Shown here one piece after another: positions 1 to 7,185 of a DNA stretch of 11,332 nucleotides. The notes beneath the pieces are model-generated. The model saw only the letters and a program-made list of their open reading frames with translations, had not been told where the DNA came from and did not search any database. Positions within the stretch are counted from its first letter, which is position 1; each line of letters opens with the position of its first letter. Source of the stretch: JBGPIK01 sp041484845 (lineage in GTDB: Bacteria; Desulfobacterota; Binatia; UBA9968); assembly GCA_041484845.1 (NCBI GenBank), contig JBGPIK010000213.1, positions 1 through 11,332 of the forward strand, in the 5' to 3' direction. Made by a program: the position numbers and the translations under genes.

Positions 1-2268
1 GAGTACGTCGCGCGCGTGGCCCGCGTGGGGTTCACGGAAAAGCTTCTGAGCCTCTTTTATATCTATCCTTTCAAGTGCCAACTGTGTGGCTGCCGCTTTA
101 ACGGCCTTCAATGGGGGGTTCGTTATTTTCTCGTGGAAGATGATCGCCGCGAATACGAACGATTGCCGACGACTTTTCCGGTGTCGTTCAGCGCTGAGGC
201 TTTTGATGGCAAGGGGATGGCGTGCAACATTTCGATGAGCGGTTGCACCTTTCAGCCAGAGGCGCGGGCGAATAGTCCGAAAAAGGGAAGCGTTTTGCGC
301 ATGGAGTTGCAGATCTCAAATGTGCTCCAACCCGTCAACGTCGAAGCCGTTGTCCGCAATGTCCGACAAGATCACGTGGGAGTGGAGTTCTTGAGTTTTC
401 AACCGGCCGATAAAGATCGGCTGCAGCATTATATTCGTGAGCTGTTGAAGCATCGGCGTGACGTAAATCTACTGACGGTGGACGGTCTGCGCGAAGAGGT
501 GGCCCGTTTTGGGCTCGGGAAGAGATTTACCGGGGTATTGGGCTCTCTAATTCCCGTCTTTCCGGAAACAAACAAGAAAAAAGATCTAATTCAAATCCAG
601 TGGTTTGTAACTATAGCTTGTTGCTATCTGCTCCTCTTTGATAAGGGTCAAGTCATACAGGATTGGCTTAACATCCTCCTGCTTATAGCACCACTTGGAT
701 GCATGCTGATTTTTTTGCGCCTTCCTGAAGCGGCGTTCGCTCACAGGTTGTTTCCACACACAATGGCGATAGCAGACACGATCCTCATTTCGACCGCGAT
801 CGTAGTTAACAAGCATAGCCCGTGGGACCTGTTTCTAGTATATTTCTTTGGAATCTTTATCGCCGCCATAGGCGAAAACTTGATACAAATTGTCATTGCG
901 TGTTTTGCGTTGAGCGTCATTTCCGTCGTCATAGCGCCGCTTTCCGGCAAAGGAAACATTGAATTCGATCCGTCCACTCTCCTCCGTATTCCGCTGTTTT
1001 TTGGCGCCTCGGTTGTGTATGGCTATCTCTCCGATCAAGTAAAACGAGAGAAACGGAGGTCAGCCGAATTAGAAACGTCGCGCCGGCAGCAGCTGCAAAT
1101 GAAAGATCAGTTTCTGTCCCATGTCTCTCATGAGTTGCGCACGCCGCTTACGGTCGTCTACCAATTTGTGACGATTCTGCTTGACGGGATTGCGGGAGAT
1201 CTTAACGAAGAGCAACGCGAGTATGTTGAAATCGTCTTCAGAAATGTCAAACAACTCCAGGCCATGGTCGCCGACCTCTTGGAGGCGACCCGGGCTAATA
1301 GCGGGAAACTCGCCATTGATCCGCAGGTGATCGTTTTACAATCCTTCGTTTCCCAGACATTGGAAATGCTTGTGGCCGGGGCAGCCATCAAAGGCATCGT
1401 TCTTAGGGCCGAGATTTCGGATGATTTGCCTTTCGTCTACGCTGATCCGCAGCGCGTTAGCCAGATTCTTACGAACCTCATCGACAACGCGATAAAATTT
1501 ACTCCGGCGCAAGGAACGATAACTGTTTGCGCGCGCATTTTCGAAAAAGACTCTGGTTGGGTTCATATCTCGGTCGTCGATACGGGTTGCGGGATTAGCC
1601 CCGAAGGGACGCAAAGAATCTTCGAGCGTCTGTATCAGGAGGCGCAAATACTCGATACCAACCGAAAGGGACTGGGGCTCGGTCTGCATATCTGCAAAGA
1701 ATTGGTGTCCCGCCACGGGGGACGCATTTGGGTAGATAGCAAAATCGGCAGCGGCAGTACGTTTCATTTTACCTTGCCGACCTTTTCGTTGCAGACGTTG
1801 CTTGTGCCGCTCATCGAAGCACGCGATCACTCCCGTCCCTTGATCGAGCTCATCTCGGTCGAGCTCCGGCTCGATAAATTAAGTCCCGCCTCGGAACCCG
1901 CCGCGGCGGCCTTGCAAGCGGTTTGGAACTCTCTCAATCCGTTGGGTCTCCGACGGGGAACGGTACTCTTGCCGAAGATGGCCGCGAACCAAGAGCGCGG
2001 GCTTATTTTTCTCATCACGGCCGGTGACGTGACTGTTCAAGAAGTAGAATCGGCCGCCAACGACGGGATCGCCCATTGGCCGTCCGTGCAAAGTGCCGCC
2101 TGCCGGATCGCGGTCTCGGCGACGCTCATTGATGGGCTAGACGACACGCGCATCGGCCTGGAAGAGCGCGCCGATGAGATGACAACGAAAATTTCAAAAT
2201 CAATAACGGAATTTCGCGCTAAACGGAGCACGGTAGCCATCGATCTTCAAAGTAACGCATCCGGTTGA
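1..2268 (+). CDS. PilZ-domain membrane sensor histidine kinase (5' end outside window)
   Basis: This is a histidine kinase predicted to bind cyclic di-GMP. The frame is open to base 1, so the true start is probably upstream; residues are numbered here from the first in-frame GTG at 16. Seen in order: a Cys segment CQLCGC (21-26), likely the second half of a zinc ribbon whose first Cys pair is upstream; a PilZ domain (about 42-145) with RxxxR at 45-49 and NxSxxG at 71-76, the c-di-GMP-binding signatures; about six hydrophobic spans between 196 and 343; a HisKA dimerisation domain with SHELRTP, phospho-acceptor His372; and an HATPase_c domain with N491, DTGCG (522-526) and GLGLGL (552-557). About 150 further residues follow the ATPase, which is unusual. 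The catalytic motifs look intact, so the kinase should be active. Two receiver genes downstream are the natural phosphate acceptors (inference). Confidence 0.93.
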   Translation, partial: EYVARVARVGFTEKLLSLFYIYPFKCQLCGCRFNGLQWGVRYFLVEDDRREYERLPTTFPVSFSAEAFDGKGMACNISMSGCTFQPEARANSPKKGSVLRMELQISNVLQPVNVEAVVRNVRQDHVGVEFLSFQPADKDRLQHYIRELLKHRRDVNLLTVDGLREEVARFGLGKRFTGVLGSLIPVFPETNKKKDLIQIQWFVTIACCYLLLFDKGQVIQDWLNILLLIAPLGCMLIFLRLPEAAFAHRLFPHTMAIADTILISTAIVVNKHSPWDLFLVYFFGIFIAAIGENLIQIVIACFALSVISVVIAPLSGKGNIEFDPSTLLRIPLFFGASVVYGYLSDQVKREKRRSAELETSRRQQLQMKDQFLSHVSHELRTPLTVVYQFVTILLDGIAGDLNEEQREYVEIVFRNVKQLQAMVADLLEATRANSGKLAIDPQVIVLQSFVSQTLEMLVAGAAIKGIVLRAEISDDLPFVYADPQRVSQILTNLIDNAIKFTPAQGTITVCARIFEKDSGWVHISVVDTGCGISPEGTQRIFERLYQEAQILDTNRKGLGLGLHICKELVSRHGGRIWVDSKIGSGSTFHFTLPTFSLQTLLVPLIEARDHSRPLIELISVELRLDKLSPASEPAAAALQAVWNSLNPLGLRRGTVLLPKMAANQERGLIFLITAGDVTVQEVESAANDGIAHWPSVQSAACRIAVSATLIDGLDDTRIGLEERADEMTTKISKSITEFRAKRSTVAIDLQSNASG

Positions 2269-2352
2269 AAAGGAGATCGCGTCCTGGCCTGCACGGGCGT
2301 ATCGTCCGACCGGTGCCGTTTATGCTCCGCATCGACGAGTGGCCCAACGCAA

Positions 2353-2360
2353 GAGGAGGA
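2353..2360 (+). promoter_or_regulatory. Ribosome binding site deciding the start of the first receiver
   Basis: GAGGAGGA lies 8 bases before the ATG at 2369. A GTG at 2339 is also in frame but has no such site, and the receiver fold begins right after the ATG (MKKILIVDDD), so 2369 is preferred. Confidence 0.75.
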
Positions 2361-2368
2361 TAGAAAAA

Positions 2369-2755
2369 ATGAAAAAAATACTAATTGTGGACGACGATAC
2401 CGATCTGCTGCTTGCCTTGCGCATCCGCCTGCAATCAGGTGGTTATGCCACGTTGCTTGCGTCCAATGCGAGTACCGCTATTGAAAAAGCCCAGCAGGAA
2501 AAACCGGACTTGATACTGCTCGACATAGGTCTTCCGGATCAAAACGGTTTTGTTGTGTTGGAGAGTCTGAAACAGGATGATGACCTCGCCGCCATCCCGG
2601 TCATTGTGGTCAGCGCCCGTCCCTCACACGTCTATAAGGATGCGGCTCTCATGGCGGGCGCAAAGGCTTATTTCGAAAAACCGTTTAGCAACAAGGAACT
2701 CTTACAGGCAATTCAAAGCGCGCTAACGGAGCCATTACACAAAGTACCGTGCTGA
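2369..2755 (+). CDS. Single-domain response regulator (receiver only)
   Basis: This is a CheY-like stand-alone receiver of 128 residues with no output domain. The acidic pocket is in DDD at 8-10, the phospho-acceptor is Asp52 in LLDIGLP, the switch Ser is Ser82, and the conserved Lys is Lys104 in EKPF. All residues needed for phosphorylation are therefore present. It starts 100 bases after the PilZ kinase stop and ends 37 bases before a second receiver that shares the stretch EKPDLILLD, so the two are probably tandem duplicates. Such proteins act by protein-protein contact or as phosphate shuttles in a relay; the partner cannot be told from the sequence. The upstream kinase is the likely donor (inference from position). 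Confidence 0.93.
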   Translation: MKKILIVDDDTDLLLALRIRLQSGGYATLLASNASTAIEKAQQEKPDLILLDIGLPDQNGFVVLESLKQDDDLAAIPVIVVSARPSHVYKDAALMAGAKAYFEKPFSNKELLQAIQSALTEPLHKVPC

Positions 2756-2792
2756 AAACCGCACACCGCAACCCATACCAGGAGGATGCCAT

Positions 2793-3191
2793 ATGGAAAA
2801 ACGAAAGATTCTAATCGTCGATGACAACGAAGATCTTTCGAGAGGGCTCAGGATCATTTTACGTGCTCACGACTATGTTACGGCAACGGCCGCTGATGGT
2901 GTTTCAGCGATCAGTCAGGCGAAGAACGAAAAACCTGACCTGATCCTTTTAGATTTGGGGCTTCCCGCCGGAGATGGATTTAAGGTTATCGAGAGATTGA
3001 GTAATATCGAGTCTCTTGCCTCGATTCCCATTATTGTCCTGAGCGCGAAAGACATCGCAACGAACAAAGAGAGGGCTCTTAAAGCAGGAGCGCGAGCGTT
3101 CCTTCAGAAACCCGCTGACAACGCCGAGCTTTTGGGTGTAATTGAACAGCTGCTGGTTAAACGGCTGCTGGAGGAATCTACGTCCGGTTGA
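2793..3191 (+). CDS. Single-domain response regulator (receiver only), second copy
   Basis: This is a second CheY-like receiver, 132 residues long, with no output domain. GGAGG at 2781-2785 sits 7 bases before the ATG. Asp10/Asp11 form the acidic pocket, Asp54 in LLDLGLP is the phospho-acceptor, Ser84 the switch residue and Lys106 (QKPA) the conserved lysine. It closely resembles the preceding receiver across the whole domain but differs in the helix 4/strand 5 surface, where partners usually bind: one has EKPFSNKELL, the other QKPADNAELL. The pair may therefore take phosphate from the same kinase and hand it to different targets, or one may be a phosphate sink (inference). The tail after the domain is about ten residues and not diagnostic. 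Confidence 0.93.
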   Translation: MEKRKILIVDDNEDLSRGLRIILRAHDYVTATAADGVSAISQAKNEKPDLILLDLGLPAGDGFKVIERLSNIESLASIPIIVLSAKDIATNKERALKAGARAFLQKPADNAELLGVIEQLLVKRLLEESTSG

Positions 3192-3267
3192 TGGAGCTAA
3201 CGCGTGCCCGTGAAGCCGATGGCGATCACAGGCTTTGTCCAGAAGAATGGGCTGCAGGGGAAAGTCA

Positions 3268-3615
3268 ATGAACACTGCAGTTAAAGCAGTAAGAAAGATG
3301 TCCGCGAAAGAAGCCCACGAGATCGCGTTCAAGATACGAGCCATTTACGAAGAGACAGAAGGAGATCCACTTCTCGCAATTCCGGAACTTGCCCAAATTG
3401 AAATCATTCGCGGTTTCGACAGAGCCGAGGCTTACAGCCGGGGAGCGTTTTACTTTCGGATATGGGCCGCTGTGAGTCGCATGAATTTGGAACAGCTCAC
3501 CACGCTGGATAGAGATTTTCCTGCGCGCACCCGGCGAGCTCAATTCAAGCTGATCCACGGTGGGAAATCAGCGGCGCGACGCTTGCGGGAGCGAATGATA
3601 GTCGATCGAGTTTAG
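3268..3615 (+). CDS. Small hypothetical protein
   Basis: I do not recognise this 115-residue protein. An AGGGGA-type site about 6 bases upstream supports the ATG at 3268; in-frame starts at 3235 and 3247 are possible but lack one. The product is rich in Arg, Ala and Glu, has no signal peptide or membrane span, and looks mostly helical: an N-terminal amphipathic stretch (MSAKEAHEIAFKIRAIYEE), a central part with FDRAEAYSRGAFYFRIWAA, and a strongly basic C-terminus with ARRLRERM. There are no cysteines, so a zinc site is unlikely. It lies 76 bases after the second receiver in the same direction and could be co-transcribed. It might be an output partner of the receivers or unrelated. Codon use looks normal and no overlapping frame is better. 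Confidence 0.65.
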   Translation: MNTAVKAVRKMSAKEAHEIAFKIRAIYEETEGDPLLAIPELAQIEIIRGFDRAEAYSRGAFYFRIWAAVSRMNLEQLTTLDRDFPARTRRAQFKLIHGGKSAARRLRERMIVDRV

Positions 3616-3747
3616 CGAGAGTTTGCAGGGTGATTGTGCCAGCGCAAAGAGCCGCTAACGGGCAAGAATCGCTCAATGCCGGAGCAAACGCGAAGAGCAG
3701 CGTCGTTGATCGCCTTTTCTCATATTGATCTGTTCCCCGGTTTTGAC

Positions 3748-3777
3748 TTGACACTTTTTTCTTGGATAAGATAAAAG
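3748..3777 (+). promoter_or_regulatory. Possible sigma70-type promoter for the second kinase
   Basis: A perfect TTGACA (3748-3753) is followed after 18 bases by TAAAAG (3772-3777), which matches four of six consensus -10 positions. The sequence between and after is AT-rich compared with its surroundings. The implied leader to the ATG at 3971 is long, about 185 bases. The weak -10 leaves this tentative. Confidence 0.35.
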
Positions 3778-3809
3778 ATAGACGATTCCATCAAATAGGC
3801 TATGAAGGT

Positions 3810-3820
3810 CTGACGGTCAG
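3810..3820. repeat. Short palindrome, possible operator
   Basis: CTGACGGTCAG is a perfect palindrome around a central G. It falls about 30 bases after the possible -10 box, where a repressor could block transcription. CGGACTGA follows at 3822-3829 and again at 3855-3862. Sequences this short can arise by chance. Confidence 0.25.
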
Positions 3821-3970
3821 GCGGACTGAGAGCTTTGATGTGTCAATTATCCGCCGGACTGAATTATTCCGACGGGGCTTCTAAGTTTCATAGAGGATCT
3901 TCACTAATCGGAGCCAGCGTTCGGCGCTTCCAGAGACAAACTCGAGGTTTGAACTCAAAGCAAGCATTAG

Positions 3971-6112
3971 ATGAAGCTGCGTTCGCATCTTATCGCGCTT
4001 GTCATCGCCTCCCTTCTGCCGGTGATCCTGTTTGCCGGCGTGATGATTTATACCTCATACCAGCAACAGCGGGCGACCATCGAGGGAGGCATGGTCGACA
4101 CGGCCAGGGCTCTGTCTCTTGCAGTAGACCGCGAGATTGAGGCCTCGATCCGCACCCTGCAGGCGCTCGCTACCTCGGAATACCTGACATCCGGAGACTT
4201 GGGCCGATTTTATCGTTCCGCACAGGATGCGATTAAGAGTATTCCCGGCAGCCAAAGTATGGCGCTGATGGATACATTAGGGCAGCAGATTTTTAACTTG
4301 CGCGTTCCCTTCGGAAACAAACTCCCGCCCGCGGCCGTCCCCGATCTCATCAAGAAAATTATCGCCACCAGAAATCCTGCGGTTTCGAACCTTTTTCACA
4401 GCCCGATGACGGACACGCCTTTAATCGTTTTGGGAGTGCCGGTCATACGCCACGGTCAAGTTCAGTACGTGCTGGAGTTGAGCACATCGCCAGCATTTCT
4501 GGTGACGCTCCTCTTACAACAAAAATTCCCTTCTCATTGGACAGGAACGATCGTCGACGGTGGCAAGATCATTATCGCCCGGACTCGTCAGCCGGACACC
4601 TTCATTGGTCAATCCGCCATGCCGAACTTCGCAAAAGAAACCGCCGGGTCCGAAGAAGGCTTGTTCCGCGGCGTTACCCGAGACGGTATACCGGTTTATA
4701 CCGCGTTCCACCGCTCCCAGTTATCGGGTTGGATTGTGGCATTGGGAGTTCCGACAGCGGAAGTCGAAGCGCCGCTCAGACGTATACTGGCACAGATGGG
4801 CGTCGGAGGGCTTCTGCTGGTTGCGGGCGGCATACTTCTGGCGGCCATATTAGGCTATCGAATCGCGCGGTCCGCGGCTCGCCTGTCGGCTGGAGCTCGG
4901 GCGTTGGGAGCGAGCGAAACACCGAGGCTTGAACCTTTACGGATCGTTGAGCTGGATCAGGTGAGGCGCGAGTTGGAAATCGCTGCAGCGCAGCGGCAGC
5001 AGATGGAGGCTGCCTTGCGACAGAGCGAAGCCAGTCTGATTGCTGCGCAACATCTCGCGCGCGTCGGCAGTTGGACTCGGGACCTGGCGACTGGCATTGT
5101 CACGTGGTCCGATGAGATTTTTGACATTTTCGGCATGCAGCCACAGGAAGTGTGCCCAAGCTATGATGCAATCCTGGAGCGAATTCACCCCGAAGACCGC
5201 ACGGCAGTGCGCGCCGCTGCCGACGAAGCTTTCAAATACTGCCGGCCTTTCACTTGCGAATATCGCATTATTCGGCCTGATGGGGCTGTGCGCATCATCC
5301 ATGGACGCGGCTCCGTGGTCGTCGGGGATGCCGGGAAACCCATCCGCCTCTTCGGCACAGCGCAGGACATTACTGAGAGTAAGCTGGCGGAGCAAGAATT
5401 GCGAAAGTCGCGCGGGCAATTACGCGCCCTCGCCGCATACATCGAGTCGGTGCGCGAACAAGAAAGAACACAGATAGCGCGCGAGCTTCACGATGAGATC
5501 GGCCAGGCCCTGACCGCGATCAAACTCTCCCTCGAGAGAAGCTTGCGTGAGCCTGAGGATATCACGGCGAGCCTTGAACCGGCGCTGGAGCTCACTAATG
5601 AATTGATGGGCCGTGTACGGGATCTGTCCCTGGATCTCCGTCCGGCGATGCTGGATGACCTTGGCTTGCTCGCGGCGCTTAGGTGGCACCTCGGACGATA
5701 CCAGAATCAATTCAAAATAATGGTGGATTTCAAAAATACCGGCCTTGAGGAGCGGCGCTTTGCCCCCGCGATCGAAACCGCCGCCTACCGCATCGCGCAA
5801 GAAGCTTTGACCAATGTCGCGCGCCACGCGAGGGTTGATAAGGTGGAGGTGGAGGTCGGGGCGGATGAGGAAACGCTGCGCATTCGCATCACAGACGAGG
5901 GCGCCGGATTCGTTCCGGACTTCGTATCGCGCAACCCTACAGGCGGTCTCTCGGGAATGCGCGAGCGGGCGATTGTTCTAGGGGGTCGGCTGATCATCGA
6001 ATCCGCACCCGGCGGTGGAACCCTCCTGACGGCTGAGTTACCATTGAGCGCCACTTTTACGAGCGCCACCCCTGGAGCCAATACGTGGCCGAGTTGGAAG
6101 GACGAGCTATGA
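3971..6112 (+). CDS. NarL-type sensor histidine kinase with periplasmic sensor and PAS domain
   Basis: This is a 713-residue membrane kinase of the HisKA_3 (NarX/DegS/LiaS) class. An N-terminal membrane span (7-27), a long extracytoplasmic segment (about 30-275) resembling a double-Cache fold, and a second span (277-299) form the outside sensor. A HAMP-like linker follows, then a PAS domain of the PAS_3 type (about 355-470, with HPEDR and GTAQDITESK), the HisKA_3 motif ARELHDEIGQ with His507, and an HATPase_c domain with QEALTNVARHA (Asn615), DEGAGF (642-647) and GGLSGMRER (658-666). The ATPase ends at LTAELPL (685-691); about 22 extra residues follow. The ATG at 3971 has only a weak upstream binding site but places the membrane span correctly. 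The LuxR-type regulator 106 bases downstream is its probable partner. The Cache ligand cannot be predicted. Confidence 0.93.
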   Translation: MKLRSHLIALVIASLLPVILFAGVMIYTSYQQQRATIEGGMVDTARALSLAVDREIEASIRTLQALATSEYLTSGDLGRFYRSAQDAIKSIPGSQSMALMDTLGQQIFNLRVPFGNKLPPAAVPDLIKKIIATRNPAVSNLFHSPMTDTPLIVLGVPVIRHGQVQYVLELSTSPAFLVTLLLQQKFPSHWTGTIVDGGKIIIARTRQPDTFIGQSAMPNFAKETAGSEEGLFRGVTRDGIPVYTAFHRSQLSGWIVALGVPTAEVEAPLRRILAQMGVGGLLLVAGGILLAAILGYRIARSAARLSAGARALGASETPRLEPLRIVELDQVRRELEIAAAQRQQMEAALRQSEASLIAAQHLARVGSWTRDLATGIVTWSDEIFDIFGMQPQEVCPSYDAILERIHPEDRTAVRAAADEAFKYCRPFTCEYRIIRPDGAVRIIHGRGSVVVGDAGKPIRLFGTAQDITESKLAEQELRKSRGQLRALAAYIESVREQERTQIARELHDEIGQALTAIKLSLERSLREPEDITASLEPALELTNELMGRVRDLSLDLRPAMLDDLGLLAALRWHLGRYQNQFKIMVDFKNTGLEERRFAPAIETAAYRIAQEALTNVARHARVDKVEVEVGADEETLRIRITDEGAGFVPDFVSRNPTGGLSGMRERAIVLGGRLIIESAPGGGTLLTAELPLSATFTSATPGANTWPSWKDEL

Positions 6113-6180
6113 CGCGCCGCACGCGGAGAGCCGGCGCCGCGTACATACTGACAGCGGAATTGCCGCTTCATAAGCAATAG
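6109..6180 (+). pseudogene. Relic of a histidine kinase C-terminus
   Basis: A 23-codon frame starts on the kinase stop codon (ATGA overlap) and ends with YILTAELPLHKQ and a TAG. LTAELPL is exactly the last ATPase strand of the kinase just upstream. The matching DNA, 6130-6168 against 6008-6046, agrees at about 24 of 39 positions, and the differences within the LTAELPL codons are silent third-position changes. This suggests a remnant of a related kinase tail joined by recombination, or the original end of this kinase put out of frame. A translated short peptide is possible but less likely. Confidence 0.5.
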
Positions 6181-6218
6181 GAAGCGGCAGGGTTAGCAAA
6201 CCAACGCGCGCTGAAGCA

Positions 6219-6884
6219 ATGGAGTCGAAAGAAACCACCATCGTCCTGGCGGATGATCATAAGGTCGTTCGCCAGGGTTTGCGCGCCGTCTTAGAGGCAG
6301 AGCCCAATCTTCGCGTCGTTGGCGAGATCGGCAATGGCGTGGAAGTACTTCGGCTAGTCGACAGGCTCGGGCCGGATGTACTCGTACTCGACCTGGTGAT
6401 GCCTGGCTTGAATGGCTTGGAAGTTACCCGCCAGATCAGAAAACACTCCAAAAAAACACGCGTGGTCATTCTCTCGATGCATAAGGATGAAGCCTACGTG
6501 ATTCAGGCGCTGAAAAACGGCGCGTCTGCATACGTCCTCAAAGACTCGAGTGCCGAAGAGCTGGTCAAGGCCGTTCATGAAGCGGCCGCTGACCGTCACT
6601 ACCTGAGTCCGCCGCTTTCCGACTCGGGGATCCAAGCCTACGTTCAAAGAGCTACTTCTGCTCCGGCTGAAATCGACCGCTACGATGCTTTAACCAACCG
6701 GGAGCGAGAGGTGCTGCAATTAGCTGCCGAAGGCTACACGAACACGGAAATCGGCAAACGGCTTTTTATCAGCCCGCGGACGGTGGAGATTCACCGCGCT
6801 AACATGATGCACAAGCTCTGGCTGCACAGCCACATCGACCTTATCCGCTACGCACTGAAACGGGAAATCCTGCCGCGCGAGTAG
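6219..6884 (+). CDS. NarL/FixJ-family response regulator
   Basis: This is a 221-residue transcription factor with a receiver domain (about 6-122) and a C-terminal LuxR-type helix-turn-helix (about 155-217). Asp12/Asp13 form the acidic pocket, Asp58 in VLDLVMP is the phospho-acceptor, Ser86 the switch residue and Lys108 (LKD) the conserved lysine. The DNA-binding part carries LTNREREVLQLAAEG and the recognition region SPRTVEIHRANMMHKL, both typical of the family. Length is normal. The ATG at 6219 is favoured because the receiver strand begins a few residues later, though the upstream binding site is poor. It follows the HisKA_3 kinase in the same direction; these two classes normally pair, so this is the likely output of that sensor. 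Its target promoters cannot be read from this window. Confidence 0.95.
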   Translation: MESKETTIVLADDHKVVRQGLRAVLEAEPNLRVVGEIGNGVEVLRLVDRLGPDVLVLDLVMPGLNGLEVTRQIRKHSKKTRVVILSMHKDEAYVIQALKNGASAYVLKDSSAEELVKAVHEAAADRHYLSPPLSDSGIQAYVQRATSAPAEIDRYDALTNREREVLQLAAEGYTNTEIGKRLFISPRTVEIHRANMMHKLWLHSHIDLIRYALKREILPRE

Positions 6885-6910
6885 GATCAAACCATTGCCA
6901 AATCACAAAA

Positions 6911-6981
6911 GGAACCGGGGACGTGAAGCGCACGATCGACGTTTTATCGAAGAAGTCTGCTTCACCGCTATCCTAGGTTCC
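6911..6981. repeat. Nested imperfect inverted repeat
   Basis: GGAACC (6911-6916) pairs with GGTTCC (6976-6981), and inside it GTGAAGC (6923-6929) pairs with GCTTCAC (6959-6965). A small TCGA/TCGA stem may form near the tip. The arms are separated by unequal internal loops. No T-run follows, so it is not a standard intrinsic terminator. It could be a folded transcript end protecting the upstream mRNA, or the footprint of a small mobile element. Confidence 0.45.
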
Positions 6982-7050
6982 CCATCCAGGCCCTCGTGTT
7001 CGAAGCGCCTGAGAAAAACCGCGTAAAATTATCGGCGCCTGTCGTGAAAA

Positions 7051-7068
7051 TTACGTAGGCTTACGTAG
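7051..7068. repeat. Tandem TTACGTAG pair, possible operator
   Basis: TTACGTAG occurs at 7051-7058 and again at 7061-7068, exactly 10 bases apart, so both copies face the same side of the helix. Each contains the self-complementary TACGTA. The centres lie near -48 and -38 relative to the likely transcription start, where an activator could replace the missing -35 box or a repressor could block polymerase. Confidence 0.5.
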
Positions 7069-7087
7069 CACCATCACGAAGCTTCCC

Positions 7088-7096
7088 TGCTATAAT
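7088..7096 (+). promoter_or_regulatory. Extended -10 promoter
   Basis: TGCTATAAT is a perfect extended -10 element (TGn before a consensus TATAAT). No good -35 hexamer lies 16 to 18 bases upstream, as is usual for this promoter class. Transcription would start near 7103 and run into the small HTH gene at 7186. Confidence 0.6.
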
Positions 7097-7185
7097 GTTT
7101 CTTAAATTTGGGCGAGGTGGAAACTAGTGCATGGCCTCTGTTGGATTGATCAAGGGTATTCAGAAGAATTGTCAGAAGGTAATTT

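Larger units (their letters stand above)
3616..3970 (+). other. Intergenic region upstream of the second kinase
   Basis: I see no convincing gene in these 355 bases; the short open frames on both strands look like chance. The stretch holds a possible sigma70-type promoter (3748-3777), a short palindrome (3810-3820) and two copies of CGGACTGA (3822-3829 and 3855-3862). No clear hairpin plus T-run terminator follows the small gene that ends at 3615. Confidence 0.6.
6885..7185 (+). other. Intergenic region with inverted repeat and promoter
   Basis: No coding frame is supported here. The stretch carries, in order, a nested inverted repeat (6911-6981), two AAAATTA copies 22 bases apart (7025-7031 and 7047-7053), a TTACGTAG tandem pair (7051-7068) and an extended -10 promoter (7088-7096). 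An untranslated leader of about 80 bases to the ATG at 7186 is implied. Confidence 0.7.

Noticed and set aside
1336..1830. Long minus-strand open frame within the PilZ kinase
   Set aside because: It lies opposite the conserved HisKA/HATPase coding sequence, and its product shows no domain; it is a shadow.
2322..2363. 13-codon frame just before the first receiver, possible leader peptide
   Set aside because: It has no ribosome binding site of its own and merely ends over the receiver's binding site; no attenuator hairpins are visible.
3690..3720. Possible terminator near GATCGCCTTTT after the small unknown gene
   Set aside because: Only a 4-bp GCGA/TCGC stem with a long loop can form before the T-run, too weak to call.
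4937..5419. 160-codon minus-strand frame in the second kinase
   Set aside because: It is antiparallel to the PAS coding region, with no recognisable motif and no start signals.
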